Counted from the first letter of the stretch, positions 1-7,570 are shown. The stretch: DNA of 24,136 nucleotides from CAZTPJ01 sp964614515 (GCA_964614515.1 CAZTPJ010000057.1:1-24136), one strand, 5' to 3'. Translations and numbers: made by a program. The notes: generated from the letters alone by a model not told the origin.

Positions 1-57
1 TATCAGATATGACACAAAAATATTATTCGCCTCTGATTTTAATTTTTATCTTTTTAA
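1..57. other. AT-rich foreign-looking segment at window edge
   Basis: These bases are only about one quarter G+C, in a window that is otherwise about two-thirds G+C. They replace the expected membrane-domain coding sequence of mgtE. They could be the end of an inserted element or an assembly chimera; no recognisable insertion sequence terminus is visible. Confidence 0.6.
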
Positions 58-979
58 CGATGCGCTGCATGTCCTCCGTGACTTCCTCTTCGGCGATGTC
101 GGCCACGTCGTCGGCCGTGACGATGCCCAACAGCACCCCGCGAGAATCAATCACCGGCAGGGCGATTCGGTCGTATCTGGCCATGAGTCGCACGGCCTCT
201 TCCTGGTCCTGATCCGCGCGGAGGGATTCAAACTGACGATTCATGATCGACTCGATCGTCGCGTCGAGCGGGGCGAGCAGGATGTGGCGCAGTTTCAGGT
301 CGTCGATTAAAACGCCTTTGTCATCAACGACGTAGACGACGTTGATGGTTTCGGCGTCCCGGCCGTGCTGGCGGATGTGTTCGAGGGCCTGGGCGATGGT
401 CCATTGTGGCTTGAGGCTGATGTAGTCGGGCGTCATCAGGCGTCCGACGCTCTCTTCTGGATAGCCGAGGATGGCCTGGGTGATCTTTCGCTCTTCGGGG
501 CTGAGCGAGGCGATGAGTCGCTGGGCGACCTCGGTGGGAAGTTCATCGAGCAGGGCGGCGCGATCGTCGGCGCTCATCGCCTCGACGATGCGGATCGCGC
601 CCTCAGCCCCGAGTTTCTCGATCAGCGCTTCCTGATGCTCGGGTTCGAGGTATGAAAAGACTTCGGCCGCATCGTCGCGCTGAAGGAATCGAAACGCGAC
701 GGCCGCCTTGTCCGGATCGAGTTCCTTGAAGATGTCGGCGACATCGGCGAAGGGAAGTTCGTGCAGGACGGCTCGCAATTCGCTGTACCGCCCCTGCTCG
801 ACGAGTTCGCGAACTTCGGGCTCAAGGAGTTGGGCGGTGGGATTCACGGGCAATGGTACGGCCAGCGCGTCGAAAGCCCGATTGGAACGCGCCGGAAGGG
901 GTTGAGCGGTGTCAGTGGCGCTGAACAGCCGTGTCGTGGGCGCGTTCACCCACCTTGCCCTGCTTATCAAACGAGTCAA
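23..979 (-). pseudogene. mgtE: MgtE-like Mg2+ transporter, C-terminal membrane domain missing
   Basis: MgtE proteins are Mg2+ channels of the inner membrane. A cytosolic N domain and a CBS pair sense intracellular Mg2+ and gate a five-helix pore. Here residues about 52-172 match the helical MgtE N domain and about 180-300 the CBS pair (GRLMTPDYISL, then DAETINVVYVVDDKG, then a second CBS ending GIVTADDVADIAEEEVTEDMQR). The family continues straight into the membrane domain after this point. Instead the frame reads about 12 Lys/Ile-rich residues and stops at 23-25, so the whole pore is absent. The break coincides with a fall to AT-rich DNA at about position 57-61. This is either a real insertion or deletion, or a chimeric contig end. 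The start is uncertain: the frame opens with TTG at 979, a GTG lies at 946, and neither has a clear ribosome binding site. The family is clear; the truncated form is probably non-functional as a transporter. Confidence 0.8.
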
Positions 980-1050
980 CGCGATGGTCGTGACCGAGGA
1001 CTATCGGACCACAAATCGGCACGGAATCTTCCCGAGCCCTCGCGGGGGAC

Positions 1051-1079
1051 TTGACACACACGGCAAGACTTGGTACAAC
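1051..1079 (+). promoter_or_regulatory. sigma70-type promoter for the PEP-CTERM gene
   Basis: A perfect TTGACA (-35, 1051-1056) is followed by a 17-base spacer and TACAAC (-10, 1074-1079, 4 of 6 to consensus). The only sensible plus-strand gene downstream starts at 1268, which gives a leader of roughly 180 bases. No riboswitch-like structure was recognised in that leader. Confidence 0.6.
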
Positions 1080-1267
1080 AAGGACTTCAGGATGGAGAGC
1101 ATCGGGACTCTCTTGAGACAAGGCGAACTGATTTCTTATCCCGGTGCGTGTGGTTGTGGAAGACCGTGACGTCTGATCGTGCTGTGTCGTGCGCAGTGTG
1201 CGCACTTCGCACGGGCGGGCGGTTTCTCGTGCGTGACCCGCTTGACCGCGGGCGGAGGAGACTAGAG

Positions 1268-2101
1268 ATGAGACATGTGGTTGCATTGGCTGGCGTGTTG
1301 GCGCTGTCGGCGGGCGCTATCGCGCAGTATCAGGATGGATTCGAACCGCCCGCGTACACCGGCTCGGCCGCCGGCGATGACCTCGTCGGACAGAACGGAT
1401 ATTACAACCCGATCCCCGCTTCGAGCGTTTCCGGAAAGGTTCACACCTACGCCGGCAACCCCTACGGCCTGCCGCAGAACCCCAACGGCGGACGTCACTT
1501 CGTCGCGGCCGAAGGCCCCGGCGGCGGCATCTTCTCGCGCAACCAGAAGGACACGCCGTTCTCGGCGGGTGGCATCTGGACCGCGTCGTTCGACTTCGCC
1601 GCGGCGTACACCGGCGTCGCCCCCGCGACGCAGAACATCGGCTCGTTCTCGACGCAGGTCTTCCCCGGCGCCGCCACGTTCATCGCGCTGGCCACCTGGA
1701 CCGACCCCAACGCGGCCACCAACTGGAACGCCGACTACATCTGGTTCGATGCGGCCGGCACGCAGATCCAGGCCCAGGTTCCGAATCCCGCGTTCCAGAA
1801 CCTGTCGCTGAACCACTGGTATCGCTGGTCCACAACCTGGAACATGGCGACCAACCAGATTCTTGAAGTGGCCATCACCGATCTGACGACCAACGTCACC
1901 ACGGTGCAGCCGATCGCGGATCGCTACCTGTTCGGCGGTGCGGCCGGGGCGCCATTGCCCACCGGCTTCCGCATGTTCGGCGGCGGCGGCGCGGCCGGCA
2001 ACGTCACCGCGTGGGACAACATCGACATCGTCCCCGCGCCCAGCGCGCTGGCTCTGCTCGGTGGCGCCCTGCTCATCGCGGGTCGGCGAAGGCGAGCCTG
2101 A
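1268..2101 (+). CDS. PEP-CTERM-type exported protein
   Basis: The product has 277 residues. The ATG at 1268 is chosen over the longer open frame because GGAGGAG lies just upstream (about 1254-1260) and the protein then begins with a classic signal peptide: a hydrophobic core VVALAGVLALSAGAIA with an AxA-type cleavage site before QYQDGFE. The C-terminus VPAPSALALLGGALLIAGRRRRA is a VPxP motif, a hydrophobic helix and an Arg cluster, the layout of a PEP-CTERM sorting signal. Known PEP-CTERM proteins are exported and processed by an exosortase, often in exopolysaccharide-producing bacteria. The roughly 230-residue middle is rich in Gly, Asn, Thr and Trp and looks like a beta-sandwich, but I recognise no catalytic motif. 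It is monocistronic: its own promoter lies upstream and a strong terminator downstream. Confidence 0.82.
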   Translation: MRHVVALAGVLALSAGAIAQYQDGFEPPAYTGSAAGDDLVGQNGYYNPIPASSVSGKVHTYAGNPYGLPQNPNGGRHFVAAEGPGGGIFSRNQKDTPFSAGGIWTASFDFAAAYTGVAPATQNIGSFSTQVFPGAATFIALATWTDPNAATNWNADYIWFDAAGTQIQAQVPNPAFQNLSLNHWYRWSTTWNMATNQILEVAITDLTTNVTTVQPIADRYLFGGAAGAPLPTGFRMFGGGGAAGNVTAWDNIDIVPAPSALALLGGALLIAGRRRRA

Positions 2102-2195
2102 CCCGAAGCATCGACCCGTGCGCGGTGACGAAAGTCAAACCGCCTCAAGGTCTCGCGCCTTGAACGCAACCGCGCCGGATCGTGATTGAACTCGT

Positions 2196-2237
2196 GGGGC
2201 CGTGCGACTGGAGGCGCACGGCCCCGCGTCTTTTTTT
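2196..2237 (+). terminator. Rho-independent terminator of the PEP-CTERM gene
   Basis: A perfect 11-bp GC-rich stem (GGGGCCGTGCG, 2196-2206, pairing with 2215-2225) closes an 8-base loop. A run of seven T follows at 2231-2237. It sits about 95 bases after the stop codon of the upstream gene. Confidence 0.88.
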
Positions 2238-2243
2238 GCGTGC

Positions 2244-2262
2244 CCCGCCTCACCGAGGCGGG
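2244..2262. repeat. REP-like hairpin, CCGCCTC-NCC-GAGGCGG family
   Basis: An 8-bp perfect stem (CCCGCCTC / GAGGCGGG) with the triloop ACC. It is preceded by TGCC, as is the first copy inside top6B at 7090-7106. It lies in the intergenic stretch just after the terminator. Confidence 0.6.
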
Positions 2263-2264
2263 TC

Positions 2265-2411
2265 TTCAGAGCACGCAGCACCAGCAAGTGCGGCCGTGCG
2301 CCTGCACGGTTCGCCCTGTTCAATCCCACGCGCTTGTGTGAAACGATTCGGCGAGCCACATGCGTGCCTGCCGTGGAACGCGCGGTCACTCGCTTGCGCT
2401 TTGTGCTCTGA
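2265..2411. repeat. Pair of imperfect inverted repeats (TCAGAGCAC family)
   Basis: The 26-base sequence at 2265-2290 begins TTCAGAGCAC and ends AGTG. It recurs inverted at 2386-2411, with about 20 of 26 positions matching, so the pair brackets some 95 bases like the termini of a small non-autonomous element. A closer direct copy lies at 16907-16932. The inner part, 2291-2385, contains no gene that I can support. The right-hand copy ends four bases from the top6A stop codon. Confidence 0.5.
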
Positions 2412-2414
2412 TGC

Positions 2415-3551
2415 TCAATCCAGCCAGTCCTTTGCCTTCAATCGCTCGGGGACATACACCTCGGTGACGTAACTGATGTCCTTGGTGATGAGCGATTCGA
2501 CTTCCATCTTGAAGCCGTTGCGCAGGAGTTGGTCGATCTCGCGTCGCCACGGGGCCTTGTCCTTGAACCACGGGTAGTCCGCGATCTGCTTCGCCCGCGC
2601 GATGTCCTTGTCGTTGAGGGCGATCTGCACGTCGTCGCTCAGGTTGCACCGCTGATAGTCGATCGCGCGAAGGCCGAGGAACTTCGCCTCGGGGATCGCG
2701 AGGCGCTCGCTCTCGAACGCGAGGCTGATGGACCCCTGCTTGATAACGCTGTAGATGTAGTGTCCCCACGGGTCACAGTCGAGCAGGCAGTAGACCGGGA
2801 GTTTGAGTTCATCGTGCATGCGCCGGAGCAGACGTCGCACGCCCCGCGGCGGCTGTCCCCCCCCCTCGGTCAGAATGCAGTTGTGCGTCTTCCAGAACTT
2901 GTCCTCGTTGAACCGGCTCCACACCGTGTTCTTTTCGACGTGCAGGATGAACTTCGCGTCGCAGTTCTTGAACTGGATCACGTCCGGCTCGACGATGCTG
3001 GGAATCGCGTATCCGCCGGAACCCATTCTCCGACAGTCGATCTCATCGCCGGAATCGACGAGCGTGATGTTGCCCACCATCGTCCCGGCCTTCTTGGCGA
3101 AAATATGAAGTTCCTCGCGCAGCGAACCGAGCGAGACCTCCAGATCCTCCAGCACCGCATCGCTTTCGGTCTGATCCGCGAAGGTCTTCTCCTTCGTCCC
3201 TGGAATCGTGTGCAGGCCCTTGTAGAACATGGCGCGAAGGCTGAGCGTCTTGTCGGCTTCGAGCAGGCTCTTGACCCCGGCCGCGTGCAGCATCGTCTGC
3301 ATGAAGCCCTTGGCCTGGTTGAGGTTGAACAGTTCGCGCGTCTGGGTGGCGTCGCCCATGCGGAGGATGCCGGCCTTGCGGTCCCAGCGCGTGTTGGCCT
3401 TGGTGCGGCTGGGCACATCGAAAGCAGGCGGTTTGCCGCGATTCGCGGCCGTGGCGACACGATCGGCCAGCGTCGAAATCTTCGCGAGGGTGTCGTGGGA
3501 GCGATCGCGGCGGGAGGGAGTGACCGGTGGATTCCGTAACTTCTTCGCCAT
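2415..3551 (-). CDS. top6A: DNA topoisomerase VI subunit A
   Basis: The 378-residue product is the cleavage subunit of type IIB topoisomerase, homologous to Spo11. In an A2B2 complex it makes a double-strand break through a 5'-phosphotyrosyl link and passes a second duplex through it. Visible motifs are the winged-helix catalytic segment SLRAMFYKGLHTIPGT, with Tyr110 as the nucleophile, the Toprim glutamate Glu206 in FILHVEKNTVW, and the Toprim DxD in CLLDCDPWGHYIYS (Asp258, Asp260). Length and motif order match archaeal Top6A, so it should be active. The N-terminus has about 50 basic residues before the conserved core. Partner top6B is on the same strand but 1.47 kb upstream, separated by a toxin-antitoxin pair and an opposing gene, so the usual tight B-A operon is broken. 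Topoisomerase VI is typical of archaea and plants and patchy in bacteria. Confidence 0.93.
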   Translation of the reverse strand: MAKKLRNPPVTPSRRDRSHDTLAKISTLADRVATAANRGKPPAFDVPSRTKANTRWDRKAGILRMGDATQTRELFNLNQAKGFMQTMLHAAGVKSLLEADKTLSLRAMFYKGLHTIPGTKEKTFADQTESDAVLEDLEVSLGSLREELHIFAKKAGTMVGNITLVDSGDEIDCRRMGSGGYAIPSIVEPDVIQFKNCDAKFILHVEKNTVWSRFNEDKFWKTHNCILTEGGGQPPRGVRRLLRRMHDELKLPVYCLLDCDPWGHYIYSVIKQGSISLAFESERLAIPEAKFLGLRAIDYQRCNLSDDVQIALNDKDIARAKQIADYPWFKDKAPWRREIDQLLRNGFKMEVESLITKDISYVTEVYVPERLKAKDWLD

Positions 3552-3596
3552 GTGTTGGTCCGTTCAATGCGTGGTCAGTTCGAGAGCGTCTCCGCG

Positions 3597-3896
3597 TCAA
3601 GCACGGCCTGAAGTACTCCAATACACATGCACGACGATGTTTCGCAGCCCGATGGTCTGTCGCCACGGAAAGTCGCCGATGCGAGACCGCGATTCACCCG
3701 ACATGCGAGCCGCGGCCTCGCCAATCTCCGTGAAGCAGTTGATGATTGCTCGCGACCGAACCATGTCGCTCGCAACTTCAGACGCCGACGATCCTCCGAG
3801 GATCGCCATCGCGTCCCGGGCCGTGCGAAGCATGTGTTCGACGCGCAGTCGATCCGCACGCGGCAGACGCTGCGGATTGTGTTCATCAAGCGGCAT
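3597..3896 (-). CDS. hepT: HepT-like HEPN toxin (DUF86), short C-terminus
   Basis: HepT toxins are HEPN-domain RNases, held inactive by a MNT-type nucleotidyltransferase antitoxin that modifies a tyrosine beside the active site. The 99-residue product shows the helical DUF86 fold (ADRLRVEHMLRTARDAMAIL; AIINCFTEIGEAAARM) and the diagnostic RX4HXY motif RNIVVHVY (Arg85, His90, Tyr92). Catalytic and modifiable residues are therefore all present. Family members usually run 15-30 residues past this motif with a VW..I...LP-type helix. Here only WSTSGRA follows before the stop, suggesting a 3' truncation or frameshift, so toxicity is uncertain. The start overlaps the end of the antitoxin gene by 11 bases, implying translational coupling. 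The pair sits between top6B and top6A. Confidence 0.75.
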   Translation of the reverse strand: MPLDEHNPQRLPRADRLRVEHMLRTARDAMAILGGSSASEVASDMVRSRAIINCFTEIGEAAARMSGESRSRIGDFPWRQTIGLRNIVVHVYWSTSGRA

Positions 3897-4185
3897 ATTG
3901 AAGCACGGCCTCCGCCAGAATCGTCGGTCGTTCGCGCTCCGGAACGCCGCCGAGCGGCGTCAGATGCACGGGCTTGCCAAACACGTCGACGAGATCCATT
4001 TGCAGGCCTCCAAGCGCGAGCAGACCCACGGGCTGGCCGGTCTCCACAAGCATGTCGATATCGCCCGCACTCTCGCCGCGAACCGCCGAGCCGAAGAGCC
4101 ACAGCCGCGTCACTCCAGCGCGCCGACACGCACCGGCGATTCGTTCCGTCGGAAATTTGGCGCCACTCGCAACCATGCGGCACAT
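3886..4185 (-). CDS. mntA: MNT-domain nucleotidyltransferase antitoxin
   Basis: This 99-residue protein is a minimal nucleotidyltransferase. The core LWLFGSAVRGESAGDIDMLVE carries the GS signature (Gly32, Ser33) and the metal-binding DxD (Asp42, Asp44). Antitoxins of the MntA/HepT system transfer AMP from ATP to the toxin tyrosine. The spacing between GS and DxD is 8 residues, against 10 in many family members, which is a small deletion in the active-site loop. It is the first gene of the pair and its stop codon overlaps the hepT start. An alternative start is Met4; no strong ribosome binding site favours either. Confidence 0.8.
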   Translation of the reverse strand: MCRMVASGAKFPTERIAGACRRAGVTRLWLFGSAVRGESAGDIDMLVETGQPVGLLALGGLQMDLVDVFGKPVHLTPLGGVPERERPTILAEAVLQYAA

Positions 4186-4316
4186 TGTAGTCGCCAGCGC
4201 CGACGGCGGGGAACCATCACGAACGCATCGCGCCCGGACCTCGCCATCCGGGAGTCACCGAAGGGATCGAGGAGTGTGAATTGACACGCCAAGGCCCGGC
4301 CGAGTAACCTATCGCC

Positions 4317-5009
4317 ATGGCATTGCCCGAATCCTTCCTGCGGATGCTCAACGATCCTGCACCGGGCTTGGTGTTTGGCGCGTATGACGAGTTCAAGATT
4401 CCCGAGCGGGCGCACGCCTCGCCGCACGGGATCGCACCGCGGGCGGGTTGGCTCGCTCGACGCCAGCTCAAGCGCCTCACGCGGGGCAATCCGGCCCTGG
4501 CCGATCTCGTCGAGTTTTTCACGAAATGGAACGGCCTGCGCATCTGCACGATGTGGGACGACCTGAACCACCGGGACATCGGCGCAATCGACTTCTTACC
4601 CATCAAATGGTGGTCCGAACAGACGCGCCCGTACATCGACGGCGACATGGTCTGGGCGATGAAGCACTGCGAGATGTACAAGCGCGGGACCTGGCGCATC
4701 ATCGCACGCCTGCACTGCGAGGGCATGGGCCTGGTGATCTTCTTCGACGGGCAGCACGAGGGTGAAAGCCTCGCCGGCAAGATGTTCATGGTCGGACTCG
4801 ATGGACTGCTCGGATACGAAGAAGTGCTGGCCCCAAGTTTCTCAGCGTTCCTTGAGGAATTCGTGGCCAACCCGGCCGCATGGTTCGAGCGCATCGGTTT
4901 CTCCTGGCACATGCGGGATCCGGCGACCGGCGATTGGCTTGGCGACGTGATTCGCGAGTATGTGCCCGATGTGCGAGATCACCCGGCGCTCACGGAGTGG
5001 CCGAAGTGA
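4317..5009 (+). CDS. SUKH (SMI1/KNR4)-like protein, tentative
   Basis: The 230-residue soluble protein has no signal peptide or membrane segment. Its layout resembles the SMI1/KNR4 (SUKH) fold: an N-terminal charged region, LVEFFTKWNGLRI, several Trp-rich strands (WWSEQTRPYIDGDMVWAM), then VGLDGLLGYEEVLAPSFSAFLEEFVANPAAWFERIGF. The 'APSFSAFLEEF' helix near the end is the most SUKH-like part. SUKH proteins are often immunity proteins against contact-dependent or polymorphic toxins, but no toxin partner is visible here. It is transcribed against its neighbours, diverging from the mnt-hepT pair and converging on top6B, with only 16 bases to the top6B stop. No clear Shine-Dalgarno sequence precedes the ATG. 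The gene is real on length and protein character; the family call is weak. Confidence 0.5.
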   Translation: MALPESFLRMLNDPAPGLVFGAYDEFKIPERAHASPHGIAPRAGWLARRQLKRLTRGNPALADLVEFFTKWNGLRICTMWDDLNHRDIGAIDFLPIKWWSEQTRPYIDGDMVWAMKHCEMYKRGTWRIIARLHCEGMGLVIFFDGQHEGESLAGKMFMVGLDGLLGYEEVLAPSFSAFLEEFVANPAAWFERIGFSWHMRDPATGDWLGDVIREYVPDVRDHPALTEWPK

Positions 5010-5025
5010 TCCGTCAGCCTTCGCG

Positions 5026-7473
5026 CTAGAACAACTCCGCCTGCTCCTCGATCGGCACGAGCGCGCCGCCTTCGAGTCTCATGCGGGGCTTCCTGGTTCG
5101 GGGAAGTTTTCCGCCGCCGATGACTGGGGGTTTGGCGGCCGGGGGCTTTGGCTTTGTCGTTGATGATGCCTGTGGCGGCGGCGGTTGTCGTTTCGCTTTG
5201 GTTGATGCCGGCTTGGATGATTCGCGAGCGGGCTTGGAGTCCGTCGCGCGCGGCGACTTTGCGCGAACTTTCGCCTTGGCCGAGGCGACTTTGGTCCGCT
5301 TACTGGGCTTGGGTTTTTTGGATGTGGTTATTTCAGACGTGGGTGCTTCGGACGCTCCATCGTCGGTCTCGTGCGCTGGTGGCGTGTGCGATGCAGCCGC
5401 GGCGATGGCTTCTTCATTTCCACCCCCCCGATCCACGATCACCACGCCTTCATCATCATCCGCCTCTTGCGCACGCTTTCGCACGACACGGCCCTCGTCA
5501 TCGAGCTCGGCATCGGCCATGGCAGTGCGCTTCCGGGCCTGGATCAACAGCGCTTCGTACAACTTCTCCGCATCCGTGCCCGTGATGGCTTCGCAGGCCT
5601 TGGCGACTTCGCCGATGTATCGCTCAAAGATGCCGCGTCGTTCGCCCTGGCGCTTCATCTGCTGGCGCTTGCGGACATAGGTTCCCAGTTTTCGCCCGCA
5701 TTCCTGAAGCGCGAGTTTCATTTCCTTGCGGATTTCATCATAGTCCGCGATGGCTTCCTTGCTCTCGCTGGTGAAGGGCACCCACACGCTGGCCATGTGA
5801 ATCATGATGACCAGGGGGCCGATGGGCGCGGAACCTCGCGGCTGTTGCAGGTCATAGTTCCGCCAGTTCGTTTCCAGCACGGCCTTGAACGATGAACACG
5901 CCGCCTGCTGATACTGCAGCGGCACGCGATTGGCGATACGAATCACCCGCGCTGTTTCATCCGCGGGCAAGTCGCCGCCGAAGGCGATGCCCGCTTCGAT
6001 CAGGAACGGGCGCCCGCGATAGATCTCCGGCTGTCGACTCGACGCGGCGTAAAACTCGGCCTTGACGCCCTTGAGCAGCCCCGCGAGCAGTTGCCGCACG
6101 CCGATGGGGGCCAGGCAATCCGTCGGAGGGGGGGGGAGTTTGATTTCCTGCAAGGCCGTGAAGAGGCGCTCCGCCTGCGCAGCCTCCACATCCGCCACCT
6201 TCGTTCGCGTGGTGAGGCCGATGCTCTTGCACAGCGCCCCGGCCGACGATGATGACACGCGCGACAACTTATCCTGCAGAAAACTGTACAGCGACACACC
6301 CGGCCGCTCGGCCTCCGCCTCTTTGAGCATCTGCAGGAGCGTGCCGAGTTCAAGCCCGCGCGGGTGCGGCTGAATCTCCTTGGTTTCCGGCGGCAATTCA
6401 TCCACCCCGCGCGGAAAGACGATCACTCCGCCGTGTTCTTTCGTCTCGATTTCCGCGAGGGCCACGGCCGGGCTGGTCGTATCCGCCGCGACGTCACCCT
6501 CCGTCGCATTCGCCCCCCCCTTGGGCTTTGCGAAGTCCAGCCCCGCCTCGTCGGCATCCTCCGGCGAGACCTTGGAGGGCGGCACGAACGTGATTCGAGC
6601 ATGGGGATTCGCGATGGCCGTGAGTTCGAGGAACTCATCGACGGACCCGCGTCCGCGTTGATACTTGCCCTCGAGTTCGATGCTCACGCTCGTGCCGGTG
6701 CGATAGATATCCGGCGAGAGAAACTCGCCGCGCGAGGCCAGGTCGCGCGTGCCCGGCGTCAACCCGGACAGCCGCGCGATGGGAAAGTCGTCGGTTTCAT
6801 CATCAACCGTGACCTCGGCGCGGTTGGTCTTGGTGTTCATCGCCAGTTCGATGTGATGCGCACGCTTGCTCGCGTTGGGACGCGTGTGGATGACCATCGG
6901 TCGCCCGGTGGTCAGCAGGCCGTACATCCCCGCGGCCGAGATGCCGATCCCCTGCTGCCCGCGCGACATCTTGAGTCGATGGAATTTTGAGCCATAGAGC
7001 AGACGGCCGAAGATGTGTTCGACCTGCTTGCGCACGATGCCCGGGCCGTTGTCGATGACGGTGACGCGGTATCGCAGGCTCTGTGTGCCCCGCCTCTCCG
7101 AGGCGGATGGCGTTTGAGTACCCCGCCTCTCCGAGGCGAGTTCCTTCTCGTCCGCCCCCCCACCCTTCGTACCCTTGTTCCTTTGCGCCCTCGCGCCTTC
7201 GTCAAGTTCCTCGATGACCACCGTGACATCCGGCAGGATCCCCGCCTCTTCACACGCATCGAGCGCGTTGTCCACGGCCTCTTTCACCGTCGTCAGCAGC
7301 GCCTTGCGCGGATTGTCAAACCCCAGCAGATGGCGGTTCTTCGCGAAAAACTCCGAGACGGAGATGTCGCGCTGCTTCGCGGCCAGCGTCTCCGCGCTGG
7401 CCCTTCGCGGGGAAGTCTCATCCTTGGCTTTGCGGGGCTTGGCGGGCATATCGAGCAAATCAGTCGGCGTCAT
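5026..7473 (-). CDS. top6B: DNA topoisomerase VI subunit B, with repeat insertion and basic tail
   Basis: The 815-residue product is the ATPase subunit of topoisomerase VI; ATP-driven dimerisation of B drives strand passage through the A dimer. GHKL motifs are complete: N-box KEAVDNALDACEEAG (Glu65, Asn69), G1 DNGPGI (141-146), G2 RGQQGIGISAAGMYG (171-185). The helix-two-turn-helix and transducer regions follow (GVELGTLL-like, RGRPFLIEAGIAFGG, NRVPLQYQ, WVPFTSESKEAIA with switch Lys572). Archaeal B subunits are about 530 residues. The excess comes from an insertion at about 92-133 between the N-box and G1, a second at about 300-345, and a tail from about 655 onward. The tail is rich in Lys, Ala, Pro and Ser and looks like histone H1, ending PRMRLEGGALVPIEEQAELF. 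The first insertion is made largely of two copies of a genomic palindromic repeat (7088-7140). It acts with top6A downstream. Confidence 0.93.
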   Translation of the reverse strand: MTPTDLLDMPAKPRKAKDETSPRRASAETLAAKQRDISVSEFFAKNRHLLGFDNPRKALLTTVKEAVDNALDACEEAGILPDVTVVIEELDEGARAQRNKGTKGGGADEKELASERRGTQTPSASERRGTQSLRYRVTVIDNGPGIVRKQVEHIFGRLLYGSKFHRLKMSRGQQGIGISAAGMYGLLTTGRPMVIHTRPNASKRAHHIELAMNTKTNRAEVTVDDETDDFPIARLSGLTPGTRDLASRGEFLSPDIYRTGTSVSIELEGKYQRGRGSVDEFLELTAIANPHARITFVPPSKVSPEDADEAGLDFAKPKGGANATEGDVAADTTSPAVALAEIETKEHGGVIVFPRGVDELPPETKEIQPHPRGLELGTLLQMLKEAEAERPGVSLYSFLQDKLSRVSSSSAGALCKSIGLTTRTKVADVEAAQAERLFTALQEIKLPPPPTDCLAPIGVRQLLAGLLKGVKAEFYAASSRQPEIYRGRPFLIEAGIAFGGDLPADETARVIRIANRVPLQYQQAACSSFKAVLETNWRNYDLQQPRGSAPIGPLVIMIHMASVWVPFTSESKEAIADYDEIRKEMKLALQECGRKLGTYVRKRQQMKRQGERRGIFERYIGEVAKACEAITGTDAEKLYEALLIQARKRTAMADAELDDEGRVVRKRAQEADDDEGVVIVDRGGGNEEAIAAAASHTPPAHETDDGASEAPTSEITTSKKPKPSKRTKVASAKAKVRAKSPRATDSKPARESSKPASTKAKRQPPPPQASSTTKPKPPAAKPPVIGGGKLPRTRKPRMRLEGGALVPIEEQAELF
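7088..7140. repeat. Two REP-like hairpins inside the top6B coding sequence
   Basis: CCGCCTC-TCC-GAGGCGG occurs at 7090-7106, and a near copy (CGCCTC-TCC-GAGGCG) at 7124-7138, about 33 bases apart. Both match the intergenic hairpin at 2244-2262. Read on the minus strand they encode two in-frame SERRGTQ units, at residues about 114-131 of topoisomerase VI-B. The spacing is a multiple of three, so the frame is kept. Confidence 0.7.
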
Positions 7474-7570
7474 CGCGGCCCTCCCTGGCGGCGAGTGTGT
7501 CTACAACATCATCACGCCTACAGCATAGAAGTCCTGCCCGCGCGAGTCTCGCGCACCTCCAACTGCGTGC

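Noticed and set aside
980..1267. Magnesium riboswitch (M-box) upstream of mgtE
   Set aside because: The short region between the divergent genes shows no M-box-like helices; only the plus-strand sigma70 promoter was convincing.
2857..2865. Frameshift suspected at the C9 run in top6A and the G10 run in top6B (near 6127)
   Set aside because: Both frames continue into conserved family sequence on either side, so the runs encode Gly or Pro codons in frame.
2529..3539. 336-codon plus-strand open frame
   Set aside because: It is exactly antisense to top6A, has no protein family character, and arises from high G+C codon bias.
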